Shown here piece after piece: positions 12,064 through 22,244 of a stretch of DNA of 64,000 nt; the stretch's first letter is position 1; each line of letters opens with the position of its first letter. Made by a program: the position numbers and the translations under genes. The notes under the pieces are model-generated. The model did no database searches and was not told where the DNA came from. It saw only the letters and a list, made by a program, of their open reading frames with translations. The DNA comes from Apostichopus japonicus (Eukaryota > Echinodermata > Holothuroidea > Aspidochirotida > Stichopodidae). Location: contig NC_092574.1 of the NCBI RefSeq assembly GCF_037975245.1, forward strand, positions 5,202,713 through 5,266,712, in the 5' to 3' direction.

Positions 12064-12585
12064 ACATGTAAAGGATGACGATGTGGAGATTAAACGCGGG
12101 TCACGTCACGCAAAAACACAATACAGTATATAGATCTCTCCTCAGACCAACACCACTAAATCCCGCGTCCATGAACGTTACAAGATGGACCGGAACTGTA
12201 GACCAATCACTATACATGTAAATTAGCAAGGTGAATATTCTTCTTTTTTCTTTCGTTTTTTTAAAAAAAAATTTACCTATAGTAAAATCAGACACCATGG
12301 AATGATAAGACGATTCATTCCATGGGCCTGGAATATGAAGTGAGGGCGCTGTATTATGTTTCTGTCTAAAGTTATGTTGTTGATCACTTACACGTTGTTC
12401 TTTCAACTTATGTTGCTGCCTCAAACCATGTTGTCGTCTTCATTCGCTTCGTTTCAACACATGTTGTTGCCTGAACCAATGCTGTTGTGTAATATACTGA
12501 TGTAAGGAACATACACTATATATAAACATGAACGAAGATACAAAATATGATCGAGATAACTCGAAAATTCAAGTTAGCCTGGTAT

Positions 12586-12591
12586 TTTATT
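12586..12591 (-). terminator. Poly(A) signal AATAAA downstream of gene 2
   Basis: AATAAA on the gene strand about 660 nt past the stop, aligned with the site below gene 1. Confidence 0.35.
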
Positions 12592-12749
12592 GAATCGTAT
12601 TGTACAAGAGCAGGTAAACAACTGTAATAGACAATATCTATCATAAGAGCAAAGGAAACTGTGCAGAAAGAAAAAAAAGACAGAAAGATGAAAGAAAGAA
12701 ACATGAACACTTTAGCTTTAATTAACCTGCAATTGGACTTGATTGTGAC

Positions 12750-12777
12750 TAGAGACCCTATAGTAGGAGGGTCTCTA
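12750..12777 (-). promoter_or_regulatory. Conserved stem-loop in the 3' flank of gene 2
   Basis: Same 9-bp stem as downstream of gene 1, intact; the loop differs by one base. Confidence 0.4.
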
Positions 12778-13253
12778 ATTGTGAATATTGGGGTAAGGTA
12801 AACAGAGCCGAAAGAAAGAAAACCATAACTTCCTCTGTTACTTTGACAAGGGGGAATGAAATGGAAAGAAAGAAAGAAGGAAATACTAAACATACGCCTT
12901 TTCATATTATGCAACTCGTCTAAAATAGTGCACCTTGACGATTGACCTTATATCGTTGGCTTATTTTGATCATATACATTTAATTGTACAATAACTGGAA
13001 GTTACTAAAGAACAACAATCACAAATTTATCGAACATCACCATGCAACAATTGAAGAGGAAGACACAATCTACGAGAAATGATAGCCCGTGGTTGGAATT
13101 GGAATAGCCAAACAATTGGGCAGCAGAAGTGCAATAATCTTCCTGATACCTCATTTATCATTTAGAAAAGGTATTTTAAAAGTTACCGATATTGTCTGAT
13201 CTGAGTATGGAACTTTCGGTATAGTGAAGTATATTCTCCAAGTGCTTAGGTCA

Positions 13254-14672
13254 CTAAATTGATACCCCATCATTCAATCCAATCTCTGCTACCCTGCTAC
13301 GAAGGTTCTGTGCCATGATATCGCCATCCTCTAGTGTTACATAATATTTTTGTAAATTTTCTTTGGCCTTCCTTGCAAATTCAGCAGTTTTACAATAAGC
13401 AGAAATATCTACAATTTTCGTTATTTCAAGTGCTGTCTCTATCACATCTTCAAACGCCTTTGCGACATTTTCATTTACTTGTTCTCTATTAACAATTAAC
13501 AAGCTACAAGCACGTCGAAATTGAACTTCGATCAAATAATACGGAGAGCCTTTGTACTCCTCAATCATACCGTTGAACATTGCCTGTGCTTCATCATTAC
13601 GTCGCGCCTTACCCAACGCAATCGCTTTGTTTACTTTACCTTGAAAGTGAGAAGGTTCTAGTTCAAGACATTTATCAATATATTTCATTTCCAATCTTTT
13701 ATATTCGTTCTTATCATTCCAGTCTCTGGTTTCGGCTGCTAAATATCGATACACAATCGATAACTGAATAAACAACTCGGATCGGGGATGCTGAAGCTCT
13801 TCTCCTCTACGTAAAACATCAATGGCTCTTTCATAATCACGCAAACCACGATAAAAACGACCTTTCTTTAGGATAAGTTCAAATGTATTTGCGTCAAGGT
13901 TGGCCATGAGATCTTTGCCCTCATCGACTCGATCTGGGATTCTCAGCAAAACCTTTGCTAGGTCACATTGTGCCGACTTGTTTCTTGGTTCCAATTCAAT
14001 CGCTTTCTCGTAGCACCGAATCTCATCACGGATGCCATCGTACGGTGCACTGTTCGAGCACAGACGAGCATGTCGACCAATAACTGATCCAAGAGCTTGA
14101 TACCACGAAGATTTAGTCTTGATGGTCTTCAGTGCTTGCTGAAATCTTCTTTCGGCTTCCTTGCATTTATTCGGTCCAAGTCTTGTAAAAGCAAAAGCAG
14201 CAGTAGCGTCTATGAAGGCTTGAAGTCTCGTTTGAGAGGGCTTATCTCGATGTCCACTCCAGCTTTGTTCTAATTCTTGGAGAAGTCTGAATCGTCTGTC
14301 CTCATTCTGCTTTCCCTCTTGGATAGTTTCCAGAACCCACAACCTGTTTGCAGTTACAATGATGATGTAAGCCTGCATGCGTTCATCGTCATCTGTTACT
14401 TTCATGGCTTCTTTCTCCGCTTCCACGAAGAATTCTTCTGCTTTCTGAGAGTTTCTTTGCACCCCTTCAAAGTTAGAGACCTCTAGAAAACCTCTGAAAA
14501 GCAGCATATCACAGGCTGTCTCCGTCCATTCAATATCATTTCTGGTTTCCAATTCACTATCGAGTCTGTTTGCTATACCCTTAAAATCTAACATAATGTT
14601 CTGATCAAGTTTCCAATTGAAATGGCAAGGAACCTTTTTCCACCAATCGGGTAAAGAATGACAACCGGCCAT
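13254..14672 (-). CDS. IFIT-like TPR protein, gene 2
   Basis: Intact frame of 472 residues from the MAGCH start. It has CHFNWKLD near residue 15, a TPR-like pair around 154-187 (GPNKCKEAERRFQQAL), a classic TPR helix near 215-245 (CYEKAIELEP), and further TPR-like pairs to about residue 418. In vertebrates IFITs are cytosolic proteins whose TPR superhelix binds viral 5' RNA ends; the same role here is inference. Two oddities: the stop codon used by the paralogs has become GGG, so the protein gains four residues (GVSI) before the next TAG; and one extra Met is inserted in the DDDER-QAY segment near residue 100. The loop near residue 205 is two residues shorter than in genes 1, 4, 5 and 6, as in gene 3. 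An upstream in-frame ATG (14717) is not conserved and is not chosen. Confidence 0.85.
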   Translation of the reverse strand: MAGCHSLPDWWKKVPCHFNWKLDQNIMLDFKGIANRLDSELETRNDIEWTETACDMLLFRGFLEVSNFEGVQRNSQKAEEFFVEAEKEAMKVTDDDERMQAYIIIVTANRLWVLETIQEGKQNEDRRFRLLQELEQSWSGHRDKPSQTRLQAFIDATAAFAFTRLGPNKCKEAERRFQQALKTIKTKSSWYQALGSVIGRHARLCSNSAPYDGIRDEIRCYEKAIELEPRNKSAQCDLAKVLLRIPDRVDEGKDLMANLDANTFELILKKGRFYRGLRDYERAIDVLRRGEELQHPRSELFIQLSIVYRYLAAETRDWNDKNEYKRLEMKYIDKCLELEPSHFQGKVNKAIALGKARRNDEAQAMFNGMIEEYKGSPYYLIEVQFRRACSLLIVNREQVNENVAKAFEDVIETALEITKIVDISAYCKTAEFARKAKENLQKYYVTLEDGDIMAQNLRSRVAEIGLNDGVSI

Positions 14673-14680
14673 TGTAAAAT

Positions 14681-14695
14681 CTATAGAAGAACAAT
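14681..14695 (-). other. 3' splice-acceptor-like tract, gene 2
   Basis: Minus strand TTGTTCTTCTATAG, with AG 8 nt before the ATG at 14672. Same position and sequence as in the other genes. Confidence 0.4.
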
Positions 14696-14717
14696 ATGAT
14701 AAACAATAAACTGGCAT

Positions 14718-17208
14718 ATTTTATGTAAACAAACTTGTGAGGTCCTTGCGATTATGAATGAAAGCATATATCTTATCGGTTGATCTACTGAGCATAAATT
14801 TATAACAGAGATATGCAGTGGCGTAGCTAGAGAGAGGGGAGGGTGCAGGGGTAGAGTCCCCCACAGAATTTTCGGGGACGACAAAACCAAGTGGCAAAGG
14901 AAACATAAGTAGCTACGATATATGCTTTACGATATATGCTACTTGTTCTTTTAGCACGTCGTGATATGCTTTTCCTCAGGTTTGCCTCATTAGCCATACT
15001 AAGCATAATTGAGATTTCTTACAGAAGTTATTTTTGACTCAGTATGGCACTAGAATGTCGTCATCAACATAAAACAAATTTCCGTTTCAGTCACTGTGAT
15101 ATGAGATACCTGGGTAGACCTACTCACAAATACTATTTTGTAATTGTAAATATGTTACATATTTAATATATTAAGTTTCGTAGCCACTAGGATCATGGTA
15201 ACACATGCATTTCCCACTTCCTATTCCGCAAAGTTACATAAAATGATGAATTATAGCACCATTTTACATCTAAACCTTCTTACCAAATACAACGATTCTG
15301 AAAGTGGAAGGGACAAGTACGGACGTCAGCATTTTTATTATCACTCTTCCTAAAACTTGATTACGTAATAGAAGGTAGAGTCCATATGGTGACATGAAAA
15401 GTCATGCCATTACAAGAGTTAAGTAAACTTAAATTGCCTGACTGGGAATGGCAACATTTTGCATAATTTTGATCCCCTTACCGTAATCAATGTTCTTAAA
15501 GGGGCGGGAAGCCCTCTCTTTAGACAACATTTTATATTTTTGGTTTCATTTATGATTATCTTTTATATTTATACTGAAATAATGGAATGAATCATGTGAC
15601 ACAAACATAACCAGACAGCAAACCTGCAGTGTGTTTTCAATGATGCTACATGTATAATCTTATATGAATGTTACACACTAGGTTGTAGCGTATATAGTCA
15701 GGATGACCAACATACTTCAATCCATGTAGCACATCAAAAGCATTGAAATATGACAAACAATATATTCACATTGGCAGATGAAGACCGAGATTTATCTCTA
15801 CTAAATGCACCTAGGCTTCTTCTACTCAAAGTGGTACACCTCCAAGAAGTACATTAAGCAGGCGCCAGGCGAATTTTACCCCCTGGTCCCCAAGATTTTG
15901 ATTTTGATTTGCCTCTAAAACACCTAGGCGACAAACTAGGCGTAAGTTAATTCTCGTAAACGGCGCCTGGTCAATTCCAAAGATATCATACTAATTATTT
16001 ACAATGATATGGTCCCCTCCCGCTTATGTTCTCATTCTCATGCTCTCTCCCAGTATCTTTTCTCTCATTGTTTGGGGGTAGGGTGACCGCCCCCCCCCCC
16101 CTAGCTACGTGCTTGGAGATCCATATCCAGGAACACATATACACTTCTCTATGTTGGCATCGTTCAAATTAAGTTGTTTATTCTCATTCTTACAGCAGGG
16201 ATTGTAATAATGATAAAACACATTCATAAATAACTAAATCAAAATGTTAAAAAACTAACCTTATCTCCTTGTGATAGTCTTGGTCTTGCCGATGTTGACT
16301 TGCTTCTAATTGATTCTTGCTAAGTCGGAGTTGCTTTTAAATTATCCATTTGCTGTAAATACAACAGCTGCCGATTTTAAATCACTAAAATGTTTCGCAA
16401 TAATAGGTTAATTCCAGGCAAAGAAAATAACCGACCTTTAAACTCTAGTCAGATATCTGTAATATGCATGAATAGCTAAACTGCCTTCACTGGCACGTCT
16501 GCGATGATGGTCGCAGATGGTCGTTGTTCACAGCACCTCATATATGATAGCTATTCTAAATCACTAAAATGTTTCGTAATAATAGGGTAATTCCAGTCAA
16601 AGAAAAATACCGACCTTTAACTCTGCGCAGATATCTTTAAGATTATAGTTGACCTATTAATATCTATACTGCCTTCCCTGTCACGTCTGTTCACGGCACC
16701 GCCTCTTTTAAATATCATAATGCAGCCACGCAAGTCAAAACACTGGCAAATGCATACAGGTAACTGATCGAAAATATAGCACCATTTTAAGTTCCATTTT
16801 TCACACACAAAAATCTCAAGGGGGAGAGGAGACTCCCCTAAGACCCCCTCCACCCTCCCCAGGCCGGCTCCCCCTAAACTTCGCAAGATAAATACATCTC
16901 AGTTCGATAACTTGAAGATCTCGGCATTGCCATCACCACATAGTTCATTTATATCAGGGAGATAGGATTCCATATAGTAAAGGACATATTGTGTCTCTCT
17001 TTTAAATATAGAAGAATTTGGTCCTGTTAGGGACATCAAGTGAAAACAAGTAAAGCAGAGAATGTGAAATCTCTATCGTATAAAGACATAGCTACAGTAA
17101 CATAACAATATAATGTATTTTTATTGTGATGTTAGTCCCTCCGTCTGTGAATATATAAATTAAGATATTTCTTTTCTTTTTCTTCTATTTTGGTTTCTAT
17201 AGGAAGTG
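14718..17208. other. Type A spacer upstream of gene 2
   Basis: Aligns with 7118-9663. From about 16425 it becomes almost identical to the sequence from about 8880, while nearer gene 2 divergence is greater. Non-coding; presumed promoter region of gene 2. Confidence 0.45.
15079..15087 (-). promoter_or_regulatory. IRF-core-like site upstream of gene 2
   Basis: AAACGGAAA on the gene strand, 407 bp before the ATG, at the same aligned position as in genes 1 and 4. Confidence 0.22.
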
Positions 17209-17222
17209 GAAACTGTCACCGT

Positions 17223-17925
17223 AACGACGCTCAATGATGTTGAACAAGATAGCCGGAGGACTTAACGCGTTTATTTGCACGCGCAATTCAGGTAGATACA
17301 ATTTCAACCACTTGCGCCAGAATTAGTTCGCAAGGTGCTGGACATGCCTACAGTGGCGACAGAAACGGTCAACACTTTCAAACTTGCCCGGCGGAATGCT
17401 AGGACCATGTCTCAATAACAACAAATGGGTGGGAGTAATAGGCGTAGGGTCACGTGGGTCGTCGCTGAGTTTTGTCAACGGACGACCATTAACAATGCTT
17501 TCCACTTCGCAAACAAAGTCCCCAAAATCTCATCTGTAAGTCCGACAGAACTAGGGAGGATAGCAGACATGACTCTTTTAATTACACCAACCATGCGTTC
17601 ACAGGCTCTTCCCATAGGAGAAGCAGTTGAGGGAATAAAACGCCAATCAAAATTCTCTTTTACTGCATATGCGTGAATTTCCTTATGGGAGATGTCTCTC
17701 ATGGCCCGTCTCAACTCCGCCTCACCCGACAAAATTAATGCAATTATCTGAAAATAAGGTTTCTGGACTCTCTCTACGTGCCACAAATCGCCTGAATCCA
17801 TCCAAGAAGGACTCAGTAACTAGTTAGTCCAACTTCTCTATATAGACAGCCCTGGCTGTTAAACAAGTGAACAAACAGCCATAACGTTTGACTTCGGAAC
17901 GGTCGAAATTTACGTAATACGGCCC
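17223..17925 (-). pseudogene. BEL/Pao-type integrase fragment, copy 3
   Basis: Same decayed minus-strand integrase as copy 2 with the same breaks (SPMGRACERMVG, SIVNGRPLTKL). Shared lesions show that it was copied after decay. Confidence 0.72.
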
Positions 17926-18376
17926 AAGCACATTAATGCCAAGTCGTAAAATAATTTCAAATTTTATATCTACTTCGACTATTCAGACTGATGTTTCTCG
18001 TTTGTGGGAACAAAATTATTTGGGAGGGCCTCCGACCTGTCCCTCCAAGGAATGGGAAGTTTGACAGGACCACGTGTGCAAATAAACGGGTTAAAACCCC
18101 CGACTACCTTGTTCAGCATCATTGAGCGTCGTCTCTGTGACAGTGAAAAAATCGTTGCCTGGCAAAACTAACCGCACGACAAACTGCGATATACACGGGC
18201 TAACAGTGGCTTTCTGGGGTTTACTGCGCCTTTCTGGGGTTAACGGCGGCTTTATACTACTCAGGACTTTTGCTATGAGACCACATACGACGCCACCCTG
18301 AACCAGGAGAGGAATGAAGCATTTGTAACATATATATATTACGTAAGTACGCATCGATTACAAGCAAGGAGTCGAG

Positions 18377-18384
18377 TATAAAAG
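18377..18384 (+). promoter_or_regulatory. TATA box inside BEL-derived element, copy 3
   Basis: TATAAAAG on the plus strand, pointing toward the 3' end of gene 3. Confidence 0.33.
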
Positions 18385-19420
18385 GTCACACCCTTAACAC
18401 AATTGGACGTGGGCAGCATTGACATTTGCCCGACCTCGACCAAGCGGAAATTTCCCTTCAACCGCGCTAAGGAAAAAAATACACATCGGCAAAGATGACA
18501 GAGACAGTCTTTTTATATATAAAGTAGGTAGAAATTTCACATATTACTGAAAGACTTTAACAGTGGTTAGTTTAGTCGTCAGCAGATCTTCAACACATAC
18601 CAGCCTTCTGAACACACCACCCCCACCGCACCCCAAAACCCTCACTGCCCCAACGATCAATCAAGACCAAAACATGAAATTATGTATATTATCAATAACA
18701 TAAATAATTTTCGCAGAAATTGCTGGATTTCGTCATTTCTGATCATTTTCTGGATATATGAAGTTAAAGGTCATGCATGTTGTTATTGTATGTTAATGTC
18801 TATTACCGTACTCCATAAAACTATGATTAAAGATCGACCCAGCCAGTTTGTCCTGACCAGAGGATCTCTGTAGTAATATGCCGACACAAATGTTAGACAC
18901 TGGACAGTCAAATATCTCTATATATTAAATATATATGTAAGGGTAATACGTCACTGACTCATACATACATTTTTTAGCTATGACATTCACAGCGAGACAC
19001 TCACATTGTGAGCTGACAACACCCTAGGTCAATCGTTGAACTGAATTTCGACAACGGGAGTTTCCAGCTTTGTTAAAATAGGAGAGCTTCAAACAACGCA
19101 TGAATTGCACCGTTTACTGAGCCGAAGTTATTTCTCCACCATTAAACAAACTATTTAATCTATTTAAAGTCATTACATCAAGTATGACAATGGATTTTAA
19201 TCTTTACCGTTCTTTCATTTTGATAATTGGTAAATATAGGTTTGAACGAAATGGTACTATGTACACAAACACGATATTACGATGTATTCAGAACTTCTTA
19301 TCTTTTCATCTGTCGAAAATAGAGTGTTGTGCCCATCGCAACATACAAGGACTCAATCATTGTTGGGATAAGTCAATTAGGTCACTCACTAAATCTGTTT
19401 CAACATTTACCTCCCAATTC

Positions 19421-19605
19421 TTCTTAAGTGTAAATTCAATTCAACTAAATGAATGGAAATGTGAGTGAATGGCATTTTCTTAAGTAAACTATGTGCCTAT
19501 TTTACTTAGGTGAAACTGAATTTCTGCTTAAGTGAAATAAAATTTCACTTAATGAATTTTAATTCAACTTAAGAGAACTTGAATTCTACTTACGTGCAAT
19601 TTAGG
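19421..19605. repeat. CTTAAG palindrome cluster, unit 3
   Basis: Same tract as at 4271 and 11877, with several substitutions (for example TTTTACTTAGGTGAAAC). Confidence 0.55.
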
Positions 19606-20126
19606 ACATGTAAAGGATGGCGATGTGGAGATTGAACGCGGGTCACGTCACGCAAAAACACAATACAGTATATAGATCTCTCTTTCAGACCAACACCGAT
19701 AAATCCCGCGTCCATGAACGTTACAAGATGGACCGGAACTGTAGACCAATCACTATACATGTAAATTAGCAAGGTGAATATTCTTCTTTTTTTCTTTCGT
19801 TTTTTTTTTAAAAGAAATTTACCTATAGTAAAATCAGACACCATGGAATGATAAGACGATTCATTCCATGGGCCTGGAATATGAAGTGAGGGCGCTGTAG
19901 TATTTTTTTGTCTAAAATTATGTTGTTGATCACTTACATGTTGTTCTTTCAACTTATGTTGCTGTCTCAAACTATGTTGTCGTCTTCATCGCTTCGTTTC
20001 AACACATGTTGTTGCCTGAACCAATGCTGTTGTGTAATATACTAATGTAAGGAACATACACTATATATAAACATGAACGAATATACAAAATATGAGATAA
20101 CTCGAAAATTCAAGTCAGCCTGGTAT

Positions 20127-20132
20127 TTTATT
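20127..20132 (-). terminator. Poly(A) signal AATAAA downstream of gene 3
   Basis: AATAAA on the gene strand about 660 nt past the stop, aligned with those of genes 1 and 2. Confidence 0.35.
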
Positions 20133-20293
20133 GAACCGTATGTTACAAGAACAGGTAAACAACTGTAATAGACAATATCTATCATAAGAGCAAAGGAAAC
20201 TGTGCAGAAAGAAAGAAAGACAGAAAGAAAGATGAAAGAAAGAAACATGAACATTTTAGCCTTAATTAACCTGTAATTGGACTTGATTGTGAC

Positions 20294-20321
20294 TAGAGAC
20301 CCTATAGTAGGAGGGTCTCTA
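20294..20321 (-). promoter_or_regulatory. Conserved stem-loop in the 3' flank of gene 3
   Basis: Same 9-bp stem, intact, with the loop as below gene 2. Confidence 0.4.
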
Positions 20322-20795
20322 ATTGTGATTTTTGGGGAAAGGTAAACAGAGCCGTTTCGGCAAGAAAGAAAGATAACCATAACTTCCTCTGTTACTTTGA
20401 CAAGGGTAATGAAATGGAAAGAAAAAAGGAAAAACTAAACATACGCCTTTTAATAATATGCAACTCGCCTAAAATAGTGCACCTTGACGATTGACCTTAT
20501 ATCGTTGGAGTGATCATATACATTTGGTTGTACAATCACTGGAAGTTACTAAACAAAAACAATCACAAATTTATCGAACATCACCATGCAACAATTGAGG
20601 AGGAGGACCCAATCTACGAGAAGTGATAGCCCGTGGTTGGAATTGGAATAGCCAAACAATTGGGCAGCAGAAGTGTAATAATCTTCCTGCTACCTCATTT
20701 ATCATTTGGAAAAGGTATTTTAAAAGTCACCGATATTGTCTGATTTGAGTATAGTTGAGTATATTCTCCAAGTGCTTAGGTCACTCAATCGATAC

Positions 20796-22199
20796 CTAAT
20801 CATTCAATCCAATCTCTGCTACCCTGATACGAAGGTTCTGTGCCATGATATCGCCATCCTCTAGTGTTTCATAATATTGTTGTAAATATTCTTTGGCCTT
20901 CCTTGCAAATTCAGCAGTTTTACAATAAGCAGAAATAGCTACATTTTTCGTTATTTCAAGTGCTGTCTCTATCACATCTTCATATGCCTTCGCGACATTT
21001 TCATTTACTTGTTTTCCATTAACAACAAACAAGCTATAAGCACGTCGAAATTGAGATTCGATCAAATAATACGGAGAGCCTTTGTACTCCTCAATCATAC
21101 CGTTGAACATTGCCTGTGCTTCTTCATTACGTCGCGCCTTACCCAACGCAATCGCTTTGTTTAATTTACCTTGAAAGTGAGAAGGTTCTAGTTCAAGACA
21201 TTTATCAATATATTTCATTTCCAATCTTTTATATTCGTTCTTATCATTCCAGTCTTTGGTTTCGGCTGCTAAATATCGGTACACAATCGATAACTGAAAA
21301 AACAACTCGGATCGGGGATGCTGAAGCTCTTCTCCTCTACGTAAAACATCAATGGCTCTTTCATAATCAAGCAAACCACGATAAAAACGACCTTTCTTTA
21401 GGATAAGTTCAAATGTATTTGCGTCAAGGTTGGCCATGAGATCTTTGGCCTCATCGTCTCGACCTGGCATTCTCAGCAAAACCTTTGCTAGGTCACATTG
21501 TGCCGACTTGTTTGTTGGTTCCAATTCAATCGCTTTCTCGTAGAACTGAATCTCATCACGGATGCCATCGTACAGTGCACTGTTCGAGCACAGACGAGCA
21601 TGTCGACCAATAACTGATCCAAGAGCTTGATACCACGAAGATTTAGTCTTGATGGTCTCTAGTGCTTGCTGATATCTTTGTTTGGCTTCCGTGTATTTAT
21701 TCGGTCCAAGTCTTGTCAAAGCGAAAGCAGCAGTAGCGTCTATGAAGGCTTGAAGTCTCTTTTGAGAGATCTCATCTCGATGTCTACTCCAGCTTTGTTC
21801 TAATTCTTGAAGAAGTCTCAATCGTCTGTCCTCACTCTGCTTTCCCTCGTGGATAGTTTCCAGAACCCACAACCTGTTTGCATTTACAATGATGATGTGA
21901 GCCTGACGTTCATCGTCGTCTGTTACTCTCATGGCTTCTCTCTCCGCTTCCGCGAAGAACTCTTCTGCTTTCTGAGAGGTACTTTGCACCCCTTCAAAAT
22001 TAGAGACCTCTAGATAACCTCTGAAAAGCAGCATATCACAGGCTGTCTCCATCCATTCTATCTCATTTCTGGTTTCCAACTCACTATCGAGGCTGTTTGC
22101 TATACACTTTAAATCTAACATAATGTCCTGATCAAGTTTCCAATTGAAATGGCAAGGAACCTTTTTCCACCAATCGGATATAGAATGACAACCGGCCAT
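20796..22199 (-). CDS. IFIT-like TPR protein, gene 3
   Basis: Intact frame of 467 residues from MAGCH (ACCATGG context). It has the same layout as its neighbours: CHFNWKLD at the N-terminus, TPR-like pairs from about residue 154 to 418, and a conserved acidic C-terminus ending GLND. It shares the two-residue deletion in the loop near residue 205 with gene 2, but its residue 410-445 segment (NVAISAYCKT) matches gene 4 instead, so the gene looks mosaic. Substitutions peculiar to it include TEAKQRYQQALETIK near residues 170-184. The 3' flank keeps the family stem-loop and AATAAA. It lies between a type A spacer (3' side) and the first type B spacer (5' side). The IRF-core-like motif found upstream of genes 1, 2 and 4 is altered here by one base (22590-22598). 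Confidence 0.85.
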   Translation of the reverse strand: MAGCHSISDWWKKVPCHFNWKLDQDIMLDLKCIANSLDSELETRNEIEWMETACDMLLFRGYLEVSNFEGVQSTSQKAEEFFAEAEREAMRVTDDDERQAHIIIVNANRLWVLETIHEGKQSEDRRLRLLQELEQSWSRHRDEISQKRLQAFIDATAAFALTRLGPNKYTEAKQRYQQALETIKTKSSWYQALGSVIGRHARLCSNSALYDGIRDEIQFYEKAIELEPTNKSAQCDLAKVLLRMPGRDDEAKDLMANLDANTFELILKKGRFYRGLLDYERAIDVLRRGEELQHPRSELFFQLSIVYRYLAAETKDWNDKNEYKRLEMKYIDKCLELEPSHFQGKLNKAIALGKARRNEEAQAMFNGMIEEYKGSPYYLIESQFRRAYSLFVVNGKQVNENVAKAYEDVIETALEITKNVAISAYCKTAEFARKAKEYLQQYYETLEDGDIMAQNLRIRVAEIGLND

Positions 22200-22207
22200 G
22201 GTAGAAT

Positions 22208-22222
22208 CTATAGAAAAACAAT
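22208..22222 (-). other. 3' splice-acceptor-like tract, gene 3
   Basis: Minus strand TTGTTTTTCTATAG, 8 nt before the ATG at 22199; one C-to-T change that keeps the pyrimidine tract. Confidence 0.4.
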
Positions 22223-22244
22223 GTGATAAACAATACATTGGCAT

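Larger units (their letters stand above)
10961..13253. other. Type A spacer, 3' flank of gene 2
   Basis: Non-coding and aligned with 3383-5659. It holds the CTTAAG cluster (11877), AATAAA (12586) and stem-loop (12750). No other gene is visible. Confidence 0.5.
17214..18500. mobile_element. Rearranged BEL/Pao-derived element, copy 3
   Basis: Same boundaries. The right target duplication is GAGAC (18501-18505); the left one has mutated to GAAAC (17209-17213). The internal sequence differs from copy 2 at only a handful of positions. Confidence 0.72.
18506..20795. other. Type A spacer, 3' flank of gene 3
   Basis: Non-coding. Its first part (to about 19190) is nearly identical to the 3' flank of gene 2; divergence then rises. 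It holds a CTTAAG cluster (19421), AATAAA (20127) and stem-loop (20294). Confidence 0.5.

Noticed and set aside
21110-21406. Recurring plus-strand frames of 60-110 codons opposite the IFIT-like genes
   Set aside because: They are antisense shadows that appear because the sense frame is conserved; their protein sequences have no features of their own.
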